Shown in pieces: positions 40,155-48,807 of a stretch of DNA of 64,000 nt. The translations under genes and the position numbers were made by a program. How positions within the stretch are numbered: the first letter of the stretch is position 1; every line of letters starts with the position of its first letter. The notes below the pieces were generated by a model. The model made no database searches. It was not told the DNA's origin and was given only the letters and a program-made list of their open reading frames with translations. This stretch comes from Methylobacterium sp. Leaf125 (lineage in GTDB: Bacteria > Pseudomonadota > Alphaproteobacteria > Rhizobiales > Beijerinckiaceae): positions 1,176,277 to 1,240,276 of the forward strand of contig NZ_LMNU01000001.1 of assembly GCF_001423085.1 (NCBI RefSeq), given 5' to 3'.

Positions 40155-42236
40155 ATGCTGAGCCTCAGCTTCACCCCCCTGGTACCCTGGCCGGTGCTGA
40201 TCGGCTTCGGCGTGCTCGTCGTGATCTTCGCCGTGCTGGCCTTCCTGGCGCGCGGACGCACCGCGATCCTGCGGGCGCTCGCCCTGGCCCTGGTGCTCCT
40301 GGCGATCGCTAACCCGTCCCTGGTGCGCGAGGACCGCGAGCCGGTGAAGGACATCGCCGCCATCGTGGTCGACCGTTCGGGCTCGCAGGCCCTCGGCGAC
40401 CGGCCGGCCATGACCGATGCGGTCCGCGCCGAGTTGCAGCGCCGCTTCGGGGCACTGACCAACATCGAGCCGCGCTTCATCGACGTGCCCGATGCCAAGG
40501 AGGGCGACGAGGGCACCCGGCTGTTCACCGCCCTGTCGCAGGCGCTGGCCGACGTGCCGGCCGAGCGCCTCGCGGGCGTCGTCATGCTCACCGACGGCGT
40601 GGTCCACGACATTCCGGCCTCGGTGGCGGCCCTGGGCCTCAAGGGACCGCTCCACGTCCTCGTCACCGGCCATCCGGACGAGCGCGACCGCCAGATCAAG
40701 CTGATCGAGGCACCGCGTTTCGGCATCGTCGGGCGCGACCTGACCATCCGGGCCGAGGTGATGGAGCGCGGTGGCACCGGCAGCGCCACCGTCACCGTGC
40801 GCCGCGACGGCGAGGACGTCGGACGTCGGACCTTCCCCACCGGCCAGCCTTTCTCCCTGACCATGCGGATCGAGCATGGCGGGCCGAACGTGGTCGAGAT
40901 CGAGGTGGAGCCGCTTCCGGGCGAGCTCACCACGATCAACAACCGCGCGGTCCTGCCCATCGAGGGCATCCGCGAGAAGCTGCGGGTGCTCCTCGTCTCG
41001 GGCGAGCCCCACCAAGGCGAGCGCACCTGGCGCAACCTCCTGAAGTCCGATGCCAACGTCGACCTCGTGCACTTCACCATCTTGCGGCCGCCCGAGAAGC
41101 AGGACGGCACACCGATCTCCGAACTCTCCCTGATCGCCTTCCCGACGCGCGAACTGTTCGTCCAGAAGATCAAGGACTTCGACCTGATCATCTTCGACCG
41201 CTACGCCAACCAGAGCGTGCTGCCCTCGGCCTATTTCGACAACATCGTCCGCTACGTCCGCGAGGGCGGTGCCCTGCTGATCGCGGCCGGCCCCGAATTC
41301 GCCTCGCCCTCCAGCCTCTCGCGGACGCGCCTGTCCGCGATTCTGCCGGGCGAGCCCAACGGGCGGGTGGTCGAGCAACCCTACAAGGCGAGCCTTACGG
41401 GCGTCGGCAACCGCCATCCCGTCACCCGGGCATTGCCCGGCTCCGAGGCCTCGCCCCCCGCCTGGGGCGACTGGCTGCGCATCGTCTCCGCCCAGGTGAA
41501 ACCCGGCATCCAGCCGATCCTGCAGGGCCCGGACGCCCTGCCGCTCCTGGCCCTGTCGCGCGAGGAGAAGGGGCGGGTGGCCCTGCTCCTGTCCGACCAT
41601 GCCTGGCTCTGGGCTCGGGGCTATCAGGAGGGCGGGCCCTATCTCGACCTGCTGCGCCGACTGGGTCACTGGCTGATGAAGGAGCCGGCCCTGGAGGAAG
41701 AGGCTCTGCGGGCCCAGACCACCGGCCACGGCCGGGAGGTCCGCGTCGAGCGCCAGACCATGGCCGACACGGTGGAGCCCGTCACCGTGACGGGCCCGAC
41801 CGGCAACCAGCGCACCCTGACCCTGACGCCCGGCGAACCGGGCCTGTTCGCGACGACCTTCGAGGCTGCCGAACTGGGCCTGCACACCCTGCGTTCGGGC
41901 AATCTCGTCGCCTTCGTCAGCGTCGGTCCGCCGAATCCGCGCGAGCTCGCCGACGTCTTCAGCGACACCGAGCGCCTCAAGGCTCTGGCCGAGGGCACAG
42001 GCGGCTCGATCCGCCGCGTGGCGGAGACCGGCGGCATCGTGGTGCCGCGCCTGCAGTCGGTTCGCAGCGGCCGCCTCAGTGGTGCCGACTGGATCGGCTT
42101 CCGCCCGAGCGACAGCGCCAACATCCGCGGCGTCGAGGTCTATCCCCTGGCCCTCGGGCTGTGGGCATTGGCCGCCTTGGCGGCCGCCGTGCTGGCGATG
42201 TGGCTCGTGGAGGGTCGGCGCGGCCGGGCGGCCTGA
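40155..42236 (+). CDS. Large membrane protein with a glutamine-amidotransferase-like domain
   Basis: 693 residues. Two N-terminal membrane segments (WPVLIGFGVLVVIFAVLAFLA around 12-32; ILRALALALVLLAIANPSLV around 40-59) precede a long periplasmic part with a VWA-like segment (IAAIVVDRSGSQAL). A class-I GATase-like fold is suggested by LLVSGEPHQGERTWRNLLKS, FDLIIFDRYANQSVLPSAYF and REGGALLIAAGPEFASPSS, and a final membrane helix precedes the C-terminal VEGRRGRAA. No catalytic Cys-His-Glu triad is obvious, so enzymatic activity is doubtful. It closes the MoxR cluster, 28 bp after DUF4159. Confidence 0.85.
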   Translation: MLSLSFTPLVPWPVLIGFGVLVVIFAVLAFLARGRTAILRALALALVLLAIANPSLVREDREPVKDIAAIVVDRSGSQALGDRPAMTDAVRAELQRRFGALTNIEPRFIDVPDAKEGDEGTRLFTALSQALADVPAERLAGVVMLTDGVVHDIPASVAALGLKGPLHVLVTGHPDERDRQIKLIEAPRFGIVGRDLTIRAEVMERGGTGSATVTVRRDGEDVGRRTFPTGQPFSLTMRIEHGGPNVVEIEVEPLPGELTTINNRAVLPIEGIREKLRVLLVSGEPHQGERTWRNLLKSDANVDLVHFTILRPPEKQDGTPISELSLIAFPTRELFVQKIKDFDLIIFDRYANQSVLPSAYFDNIVRYVREGGALLIAAGPEFASPSSLSRTRLSAILPGEPNGRVVEQPYKASLTGVGNRHPVTRALPGSEASPPAWGDWLRIVSAQVKPGIQPILQGPDALPLLALSREEKGRVALLLSDHAWLWARGYQEGGPYLDLLRRLGHWLMKEPALEEEALRAQTTGHGREVRVERQTMADTVEPVTVTGPTGNQRTLTLTPGEPGLFATTFEAAELGLHTLRSGNLVAFVSVGPPNPRELADVFSDTERLKALAEGTGGSIRRVAETGGIVVPRLQSVRSGRLSGADWIGFRPSDSANIRGVEVYPLALGLWALAALAAAVLAMWLVEGRRGRAA

Positions 42237-42240
42237 GCGC

Positions 42241-43131
42241 TTAATCCGGCAGCCGCTCGAAGAACCGGGCGATCGCGGCGGCTGCCCGGTCGGGGTCCTC
42301 CCGGTGCGGGAAGTGGCCGAGGCCCGGGAAGGGCGCGAAGTCGAGGTCCGCGAAGGTCTCGCCGAGGCGGTCGGTCCAGGCGAGGGGGAACAGCGGGTCG
42401 GAATCGCCCCAGCGGATGCCGGTCGGGACGGCGATCGGCGGCAGGGACGGAGCCTCGCCGCGGATCATGGCCAGGCGCCCGGCCTGCGCGCTGACGTACC
42501 AGTTGAAGCCGCCCTGCAGATTGCCGGGCGCCAGGAAATTGTCGACGAAGGACTCCAGCACGTCGTCGAAGGCGGCCGGGTTGCCGCCGGCCCAGTGGCG
42601 CAGGAAGTGTCCGATATAGAGCCGGCAGCCCTCGCGCGAGGCCCCGACCTGTGCGGCCGCGAAAGGCTTCACATGGTAGGACTGGTACCAGATTTCGGCG
42701 AGCATCTCGGGGACGGCGAGGCGCGGCCCGATCCCCGGATAGGGGCAGTCGAAGGTGAACAGCCCGGTCAGGCGCTCCGGCACCGTCCGACCCAGGACCT
42801 GCACGACGGAGGCTCCGACGTCGTGGCCGACGATGCCGGCCCGGGCGATGCCGAGGGCATCGAGCAGCGCGACGATGTCGGCGGCATGCACGTCGGCGCC
42901 GGCCTTGTCGGAGGGTTGGAGATCGGGCTTCTCGCTGTCACCGAAGCCGCGCAGATCCGGGGCGATCAGCTCGAAGCGGTCGGCGAGGCGCCGCATCACC
43001 GGTTCCCAGGTCAGCCAGAATTCCGGCCAGCCGTGCAGCAGGACCAGCGGGCGGCCGCGCCCGAGCCGCGCCACGTGGAGCGCGATGCCGTTCGCCGTGA
43101 TCGTGTCGTGCCGAATCGCCGAAGTGTCCAT
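42241..43131 (-). CDS. Alpha/beta hydrolase (epoxide hydrolase / haloalkane dehalogenase-like)
   Basis: 296 residues. The oxyanion motif HGWP is at residues 33-36 and the nucleophile elbow GHDVG has Asp104, not Ser. This is the pattern of epoxide hydrolases and dehalogenases. An acidic residue in WGDSDPLFP and the catalytic His in GLGHFPHRED complete the triad. The substrate is unknown. Its stop is only 4 bp from the convergent membrane-protein stop at 42236, and it is 45 bp downstream of the GNAT gene on the same strand, so it could belong to the transporter unit. Confidence 0.88.
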   Translation of the reverse strand: MDTSAIRHDTITANGIALHVARLGRGRPLVLLHGWPEFWLTWEPVMRRLADRFELIAPDLRGFGDSEKPDLQPSDKAGADVHAADIVALLDALGIARAGIVGHDVGASVVQVLGRTVPERLTGLFTFDCPYPGIGPRLAVPEMLAEIWYQSYHVKPFAAAQVGASREGCRLYIGHFLRHWAGGNPAAFDDVLESFVDNFLAPGNLQGGFNWYVSAQAGRLAMIRGEAPSLPPIAVPTGIRWGDSDPLFPLAWTDRLGETFADLDFAPFPGLGHFPHREDPDRAAAAIARFFERLPD

Positions 43132-43176
43132 CGGAGTGCCGTCCCTGCCGGCGCCGGGTCGGCGCCCTCGGCGGGG

Positions 43177-43680
43177 TCAACGCCAGCGGAGGGCTGTGAC
43201 GTTCCCCGAGATCGTCGCGGCCGCGCCGGGCCGGAGCTCGCGCCAGAGGAAGCGGGCCGGGTCGACGGGGGAAGGCGGGACGAGGCGTCCGGGCGGGATC
43301 GGCGCGAAGCCGAAGCGCCGGTAATACGGCGCGTCGCCGATCAGAAGGACGAGGCCGTGGCCGGCGGCCGTCGCCGCGTCGAGGCAGGCCGTCATCAGGG
43401 CGGCACCGATGCCACGCCCCTCGAAGCTGGGATCGACCGTGAGGGGGCCGAGCACGAGCAGGGGATCGCCCGCCTCGGCCGGTCCCACCCGCACCGAACC
43501 CACGAGGTAGGTCGCCACCAGGGCGGTGAAGCAGAGCTCAGCGACGGGTGCGGTTCCCTCCCGCAGGCGGTAGGCGGTGCGGGCGAAGCGGCCGGGGCCG
43601 AAGGCGCGGGCATGGAGCCGCTCGATCGCCTCGGCGTCGCCCGCGTGCTCGTGTCGGATGATGAGGGGGAGGGTGGTCAC
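43177..43680 (-). CDS. GNAT family N-acetyltransferase
   Basis: 167 residues, starting with GTG at 43680. The acetyl-CoA-binding segment LGPLTVDPSFEGRGIGAALM (20 residues) contains the R/Q-x-x-G-x-G/A motif, and the C-terminal part has YYRRFGFAPIPPGRLVPP, typical of the YhbS-like branch. The substrate is unknown. It overlaps the YejB-type permease stop by 4 bp (GTGA), so it is coupled to the transporter genes in a position where a YejE permease would be expected. Confidence 0.88.
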   Translation of the reverse strand: MTTLPLIIRHEHAGDAEAIERLHARAFGPGRFARTAYRLREGTAPVAELCFTALVATYLVGSVRVGPAEAGDPLLVLGPLTVDPSFEGRGIGAALMTACLDAATAAGHGLVLLIGDAPYYRRFGFAPIPPGRLVPPSPVDPARFLWRELRPGAAATISGNVTALRWR

Positions 43681-44786
43681 GTCGCCCGCGCCGAGAAGTC
43701 GATGCGCGGGTCGATCCAGGTGTAGATCAGGTCGGAGAGCAGGTTCACCGCCAGCCCGAGCAGGGAGAAGATGTACAGGGTCGCGAACACCACGGGGTAG
43801 TCGCGTCCAACGATCGAGGTGAAGGACAGGAGTCCGAGACCGTCGAGGGAGAAGATCGTCTCGATCAGCAGCGAGCCCGTGAAGAAGGCCGAGATGAAGG
43901 CCGCCGGGAAACCGGCGATGACGATGAGCATGGCGTTGCGGAAGACGTGGCCGTAGAGCACCCGGCGCTCGGACAGGCCCTTCATCCGGGCCGTGAGGAC
44001 GTACTGCTTGCGGATCTCGTCGAGGAAGGAGTTCTTGGTCAGCAGGGTCGAGGTCGCGAAGGCGCCGAGCACCAGGGCCGCCAGCGGAAGCGTCATGTGC
44101 CAGGCGTAGTCGACCACCTTGCCCCAGAGGCTCAGGGACTCGAAGTTCTCGCTCGTCAGGCCCCGGATCGGGAAGATCTGCACGAAGGAGCCGCCCGCGA
44201 ACAGGATGATCAGCGCGATACCGAAGAGGAAGCTCGGGATCGCGTAGCCGATGATGACCACGGTCGAAGTCCAGAGATCGAAGCGCGAGCCGTCATGCAC
44301 CGCCTTGCGGATGCCCAGCGGAATCGAGATCGCGTAGGAGATCAAGGTCATCCAGAGACCCAGCGAGATCGACACCGGCAGCCGCTCGCGGATCAGCTGC
44401 AGCACCGAAACATCGCGAAAATAGCTGTTGCCGAAATCGAACCGGACATAGTCCCAGATCATCTTGGCAAAGCGCTCGGGCGCCGGCTTGTCGAAGCCGA
44501 ATTGCTGCTCGAGCTTCTTGATGAAGGCCGGGTCGAGCCCCTGCGCGCCGCGGTAGCGGGCACTCGCCTCGCCCCCGCCCCCGCCGCCGCTGCGTGCAGC
44601 GCCGCCGAGGTCGCCGGCCCCCCCGGTCACCCGCGACAGGCTGCCCTCGTTCTGGCCCTGGAGCTGGGCCAGCACCCGCTCCACCGGGCCACCGGGGGCG
44701 AACTGGACGATGACGAAGGTGATGAGCATGATCCCGAAGATCGTCGGGACCATGAGCGCGATGCGGCGCAGGATGTAGCCGAGCAC
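43677..44786 (-). CDS. yejB: ABC transporter permease, YejB type
   Basis: 369 residues from a GTG start. It is an inner-membrane permease of the oligopeptide/microcin C family (BPD_transp_1), with N-terminal LGYILRRIALMVPTIFGIML (20 residues), the EAA-type loop in the second half (VLTARMKGLSERRVLYGHV) and the C-terminal YTWIDPRIDFSA typical of YejB. A Gly/Ala-rich insertion (about residues 55-75) sits in the periplasmic loop after TM1. It lies 9 bp after the second binding-protein gene. The partner permease YejE and ATPase YejF are not in this window. Confidence 0.92.
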   Translation of the reverse strand: MLGYILRRIALMVPTIFGIMLITFVIVQFAPGGPVERVLAQLQGQNEGSLSRVTGGAGDLGGAARSGGGGGGEASARYRGAQGLDPAFIKKLEQQFGFDKPAPERFAKMIWDYVRFDFGNSYFRDVSVLQLIRERLPVSISLGLWMTLISYAISIPLGIRKAVHDGSRFDLWTSTVVIIGYAIPSFLFGIALIILFAGGSFVQIFPIRGLTSENFESLSLWGKVVDYAWHMTLPLAALVLGAFATSTLLTKNSFLDEIRKQYVLTARMKGLSERRVLYGHVFRNAMLIVIAGFPAAFISAFFTGSLLIETIFSLDGLGLLSFTSIVGRDYPVVFATLYIFSLLGLAVNLLSDLIYTWIDPRIDFSARAT

Positions 44787-44795
44787 GGGTGTCCC

Positions 44796-46655
44796 TCAGG
44801 TTCGGCCGATGCGCCGGGCCTTGGCGGCATCGTACCACCAGACGTTCGGCACGCCGAGATCGTAGGTCGGTCCCTTGGCCGGGCGGCCGTAGACGTCCCA
44901 GAGGGCCAGCCGGTGATCGGCCTTGTACCACATGGGCACCCAGTAGCGCCCCGCCCGCAGCACCCGGTCGAGGGCGCGCGCGGCGTGGATCATGTCGGCG
45001 CGGGAGTTGGCCTCCGTGACCTTCTCGATCAGCGCGTCGATGGCGGGGCTCGCGATGCCCGCGAGGTTGTTCGCGCCGAGCGTACCGGCGGCGCGGGACC
45101 CATAGGCCTCGCGGAGTTCGGGCCCCGGCGTGAGCCCGCTGGCGAAGCGGCGGGCGGTGAGGTCGAAGTCGAAATCCTTGACCCGGGCCTGGTACTGCGA
45201 GGGATCGACCAGCCGGATGCTGGCGCGGATGCCGATCAGGCCGAGATTGCGGATGAAGGGCTGCGTCACCGGCTGGAACACCGGGTCGTTGTCGAGGAAC
45301 TCGATCTCCAGCGGCTTTCCGGAGGCTAAGCGGATCACGCCGCCGTCGCGGGTGCAGCCGGCCTCCCGCAGCAGGGCCACGGCGCGGCTGAGCAGGGCGC
45401 GGTCCTGGCCCGACCCATCGGAACTCGGCGGGCTCCAGGCCTCGCCGAAGACCTCCGCCGGCAGGTCCCCGCGCATGGGATCGAGGAGGGCCAGTTCCTC
45501 CGGCGCCGGACGGCCCGTGGCCTTCAGGTCCGAGTTCTCGAAATAGGAGGCCGTGCGGATATAGGCGCCGTACATCAGGTTGGCGTTCGACCAGTTGAAG
45601 TCGAAGCACAGGCCGATCGCCTCGCGCACCCGGGGATCGCGAAAGGCTTCGCGGCGGGTGTTCATCCACCAGCCCTGGGTGCCCGACGGACGGGCATCGG
45701 GCACCACCTCCTTGCGGACGCGGCCCTCTTGCACGGCGGGAAATTCGTAGCCCGTGGCCCAGACCCGGGCGGTGAACTCTTCGCGGAAGGTGAAGGCGCC
45801 GCCCTTGAAGGCCTCGAACGCGACCTGGCGATCGCGGAAATACTCGTACCGGATGGCGTCGAAGTTGTTCTGCCCGACATTCACTGGCAGCTCTGCGCCC
45901 CAGTAATCCTTCACCCGCTCCAGTTCGATGAAGCGCCCCGCCTCCACGCGACTGACCTGGTACGGCCCGGAGCCGAGCGGCGGCTCCAGGGAGGAGGCCT
46001 CGAAATCGTGCTTGGCGTAGTAGGTGGCCGAGAACACCGGCAGTGTGGCGACGAAGAGGGGTAGGTCGCGGCTGCGGCCGGGGGCGAAGCGCAGGGTCAC
46101 CGTGGCGTCGTCCTCGGCGATGGCCTCGGCGAGGTCGCGGATCACCTGGGAGATCTCGGGGTGGCCCTTCTCCTTCAGGAGGCGCATCGACGCCGCCACG
46201 TCGTGGGCGGTGAGGCGTGAGCCGTCGTGGAAGCGGGCCTGCGGCCGCAGGGCGAAGCGATAGCGCAGCCCGTCCTCGGAGATCTCGACCGAGCGGGCGA
46301 GGAGCCCGTAGAGCGCGTCCGGCTCGTCGAGGGCGCGGACCATGAGCGAGTCGAAGGTCAGGTTCATGCCGGCGGCGCCGTCGCCGCGCAGGACGTAGAT
46401 GTTCAGGGTGTTGAAGGTGTCGGAGGCCTGGTTGCCCAGAGTCGAGGCGATTTGCGCCGAGAAGCGGCCTCCTCGCGGCGCATCCGGATTGACGTAGTCG
46501 AAGTTCGGGAAGTCGGCCGGGTACTTGAGGTCGCCGAAGCTCGACAGGCCGTGGCTGGTGCGGGCCGCCGCTCGGGCCGGGGGCGCCAGCACCAGGGTTG
46601 CCCCGAGGGCACCGGCGCCCGCGACGACGGCGCGCCGGGTCGGCTCGACGCTCAT
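44796..46655 (-). CDS. Extracellular solute-binding protein, family 5 (YejA-like), copy 2
   Basis: 619 residues from the ATG at 46655. A Tat-like signal is visible (TRRAVVAGAGALGATLVL, residues 6-23) with likely cleavage after ARA. SBP_bac_5 features: FDYVNPDAPRGGRFS, TFNTLNIYVLRGD, LARSVEISEDGLRYRFALRP (20 residues) and the late SPAIDALIEKVTEANSRAD. It is probably a periplasmic peptide-binding subunit of the YejB system. Its start overlaps the stop of the other binding-protein gene by 4 bp. Similar repeated phrases in both proteins indicate paralogues. Confidence 0.9.
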   Translation of the reverse strand: MSVEPTRRAVVAGAGALGATLVLAPPARAAARTSHGLSSFGDLKYPADFPNFDYVNPDAPRGGRFSAQIASTLGNQASDTFNTLNIYVLRGDGAAGMNLTFDSLMVRALDEPDALYGLLARSVEISEDGLRYRFALRPQARFHDGSRLTAHDVAASMRLLKEKGHPEISQVIRDLAEAIAEDDATVTLRFAPGRSRDLPLFVATLPVFSATYYAKHDFEASSLEPPLGSGPYQVSRVEAGRFIELERVKDYWGAELPVNVGQNNFDAIRYEYFRDRQVAFEAFKGGAFTFREEFTARVWATGYEFPAVQEGRVRKEVVPDARPSGTQGWWMNTRREAFRDPRVREAIGLCFDFNWSNANLMYGAYIRTASYFENSDLKATGRPAPEELALLDPMRGDLPAEVFGEAWSPPSSDGSGQDRALLSRAVALLREAGCTRDGGVIRLASGKPLEIEFLDNDPVFQPVTQPFIRNLGLIGIRASIRLVDPSQYQARVKDFDFDLTARRFASGLTPGPELREAYGSRAAGTLGANNLAGIASPAIDALIEKVTEANSRADMIHAARALDRVLRAGRYWVPMWYKADHRLALWDVYGRPAKGPTYDLGVPNVWWYDAAKARRIGRT

Positions 46656-48535
46656 CGCGGCGCCCCGGTCTTGGCCGCCAGCGTCTCGTCGTACCACCAG
46701 GTCGCGGGGAAACCCGAGCTGCCGTATTTCGGCAGCACCGCCGGATGCCCGAAGCGATTCCAGCGCAGGGTGCGCGAGACGTTCGAGCCCCATTGCGGCA
46801 CGACGAAGTTGTGGGCCAGCAGCACCCGGTCGAGGGCGTGGGTCGCCGACAGCACGCCGGGGCGGTCCTTGGCGAAGATCACCTTCTCGATCAGGGCATC
46901 GATGGCCGGGTCCTTGATGCCGATCAGGTTGCGCGAGCCGGCCTTGTCGGCGGAGGCCGAGCCCCAGTACTCGCGCTGCTCGTTGCCGGGCGAGAGGGAT
47001 TCCGGCCACGAGCTCGTGGTGATGTCGAAGTCGAAGGCCCGCAGGCGATTCTGGTACTGAGCCTGGTCGATGACCCGCAGGGAGCTGTTGATGCCGATGA
47101 GCTTCAGCTGCGCCGCGTAGGGCAGCACGACCCGTTCGAACACGCTCTGGAATTCCAGGAACTCGACGGTGAGCGGTTCACCGCTCTTCACGTCGGTCAT
47201 CTGGCCGTTGCGCAGCTCGTAGCCGGCCTGCTTGAGGAGGCCGACGGCCTCGCGCAGGTTGGCCCGCACCGCGTCGGGCGTGCCGTTGACGGGATTGGCG
47301 TAGGGCGTGGTGAAGACCGAGGCCGGAACCTTGTCCTTCACACTCTCCAGGATCGACAGCTCGTCGCCCTGCGGCAGGCCGGACGAGGCCAGCTCCGAGC
47401 CGAAATAATAGGAGTCGATCCGCTTGTAGAGGCCGAAGAACAGAGACCGGTTCATCTCCTCGAAGTTCATCGCGAGGTTGAAAGCCCGGCGTACCCGCGG
47501 ATCGGCGAACTTCGCCCGGCGGGTGTTCAGCACGAAGGCCTGCATGTTGCCGTTGCCGCGATCGGGGAACTCCTCCTTGATCAGGCGGCCCTCCTTCACG
47601 GCGGGAAAGGTGTCGTAGGCCGTGGCCCAGTTGCGCGCCACGTTCTCGGCCCGGAAGTCGAACAGATCGCCCTTCAGCGCCTCGATCAGCACCGTCGCAT
47701 CGCGGAAGTACTCGTTCCGCATGGTGCCGAAGTTGTTGCGACCGACATTCACGGGCAGGTCTTTGCCCCAGTAGTCCGCGACGCGCTCGTAGGTGGCGCT
47801 GCGCCCGGCCTCGAACTTCGCCAGGCGGTAGGGCCCCGAGCCCAGGGGGATCTCCAGGGTGGTCTGGGTGACGTCGCGCGGCCGCCCCTGCGCGTCCTTG
47901 CCCGTCCACCAGTGCTTGGGCAGCACCCGCAACTGGCCGAGCACCTGCGGCAGCTCGCGGTTGCCCGCCTCCGAGAAAGTGAACGTCACCTCGCGCGGGC
48001 CGGTGACGACGGCCTTGGTCACGGTCTGATAGTAGGCCGAATAGAACGGGCTGTTCGCCTTCAGGATGTCGAAGGACCAGACCACGTCCTCGGGCGTCAC
48101 CGGCTGGCCGTCATGCCAGCGGGCCCCCTCGCGCAGGCGGTAGGAGACCGCGGACAGGTCGTCGGCGAGGCGCACGCCATCGGCCAGGAGGCCGTAGGAG
48201 GTGAATGGCTCGTCGGCGGATTCCGTCATCAGGGTATCGTAGGTCTGGACGATCCCGCCCTCGAGGTCGCCCTTCAGCCCCGACACCACGTAGTTGAAGT
48301 TGTCGAACCCGCCCTGGGCGCCCAGGCGTACGAGTCCGCCGGCCGGCGCGTTCGGGTCGGCATAATCGAAGTGCTTGAAGTCGGGACCGTATTTCGGCTC
48401 ACCCATCAGCGTGATCGCGGGCATCCAGGCGCCTCGCGGCGCGGTGGAATCCGGATCGGGGGCGGCCCGGGCGGGCAGGCCACAGGCCAGGAAGGCGAGG
48501 GCGGCGACGAGGCGTCCGATCAGGGTAATGCGCAT
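46652..48535 (-). CDS. Extracellular solute-binding protein, family 5 (YejA-like), copy 1
   Basis: 627 residues from the ATG at 48535, with a Sec signal (LIGRLVAALAFLACGLPARA, about residues 5-24). SBP_bac_5 hallmarks: FKHFDYADPNAPAGGLVRLG (20 residues), SYGLLADGVRLADDLSAVSY, WHDGQPVTPEDVVWSFDILK (20 residues), and NLIGIKDPAIDALIEKVIFA. It is paralogous to the following gene but uses Sec rather than Tat export. Upstream are the GC-rich repeats at 48635-48702. A longer frame to 48754 is Arg-rich and rejected. Confidence 0.9.
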   Translation of the reverse strand: MRITLIGRLVAALAFLACGLPARAAPDPDSTAPRGAWMPAITLMGEPKYGPDFKHFDYADPNAPAGGLVRLGAQGGFDNFNYVVSGLKGDLEGGIVQTYDTLMTESADEPFTSYGLLADGVRLADDLSAVSYRLREGARWHDGQPVTPEDVVWSFDILKANSPFYSAYYQTVTKAVVTGPREVTFTFSEAGNRELPQVLGQLRVLPKHWWTGKDAQGRPRDVTQTTLEIPLGSGPYRLAKFEAGRSATYERVADYWGKDLPVNVGRNNFGTMRNEYFRDATVLIEALKGDLFDFRAENVARNWATAYDTFPAVKEGRLIKEEFPDRGNGNMQAFVLNTRRAKFADPRVRRAFNLAMNFEEMNRSLFFGLYKRIDSYYFGSELASSGLPQGDELSILESVKDKVPASVFTTPYANPVNGTPDAVRANLREAVGLLKQAGYELRNGQMTDVKSGEPLTVEFLEFQSVFERVVLPYAAQLKLIGINSSLRVIDQAQYQNRLRAFDFDITTSSWPESLSPGNEQREYWGSASADKAGSRNLIGIKDPAIDALIEKVIFAKDRPGVLSATHALDRVLLAHNFVVPQWGSNVSRTLRWNRFGHPAVLPKYGSSGFPATWWYDETLAAKTGAPR

Positions 48536-48634
48536 CACAGGCAGGCGGTCTCCGGATTCCGGGGTCGCGGTCCCGCCGCCGCACCGGCGACGGCAGGCGG
48601 GTGTTCTAGGACGGACCGGCCGCGAACGCCAAGC

Positions 48635-48702
48635 GGGCGCGTGCGCGCAGGATGAGACGGGCGCGCGTGCGCGCAGGAAGCGATGGGCGCGCGTGCGCAG
48701 GA
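48635..48702. repeat. Three tandem copies of a GC-rich palindromic repeat
   Basis: The unit gggcgcgcgtgcgcgcagga (with 1-2 base differences) occurs at 48635-48652, 48659-48678 and 48685-48702, at spacings of 24 and 26 bp. Its core, tgcgcgca, is self-complementary. It lies 100-170 bp upstream of the first binding-protein start, so it could be a multi-site operator or a local minisatellite. Confidence 0.7.
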
Positions 48703-48740
48703 ACTTGAGTCCGTGTCGCCGCGGTCTGGACCGGCAAACG

Positions 48741-48769
48741 AAAAGGCCGGGCAATGGCCCGGCCTTTTT
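48741..48769. terminator. Bidirectional rho-independent terminator
   Basis: ggccgggc and gcccggcc form an 8-bp perfect stem with loop aatg, flanked by aaaa on the left and ttttt on the right. It therefore has a T tract on both strands. It lies 39 bp beyond the stop of the minus-strand cytochrome gene and is the likely end of that transcript. Confidence 0.9.
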
Positions 48770-48807
48770 GCGTCCGTGAGGGGCTTCGGTTCTCGCCGAA
48801 GACCGAC

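Noticed and set aside
38033..41191. 1052-codon minus-strand frame opposite the DUF4159 gene
   Set aside because: Same reason: antisense shadow in high-GC sequence.
42237..42240. Convergent genes only 4 bp apart (membrane protein and alpha/beta hydrolase)
   Set aside because: Tight convergence is common in compact genomes; no structural signal beyond that.
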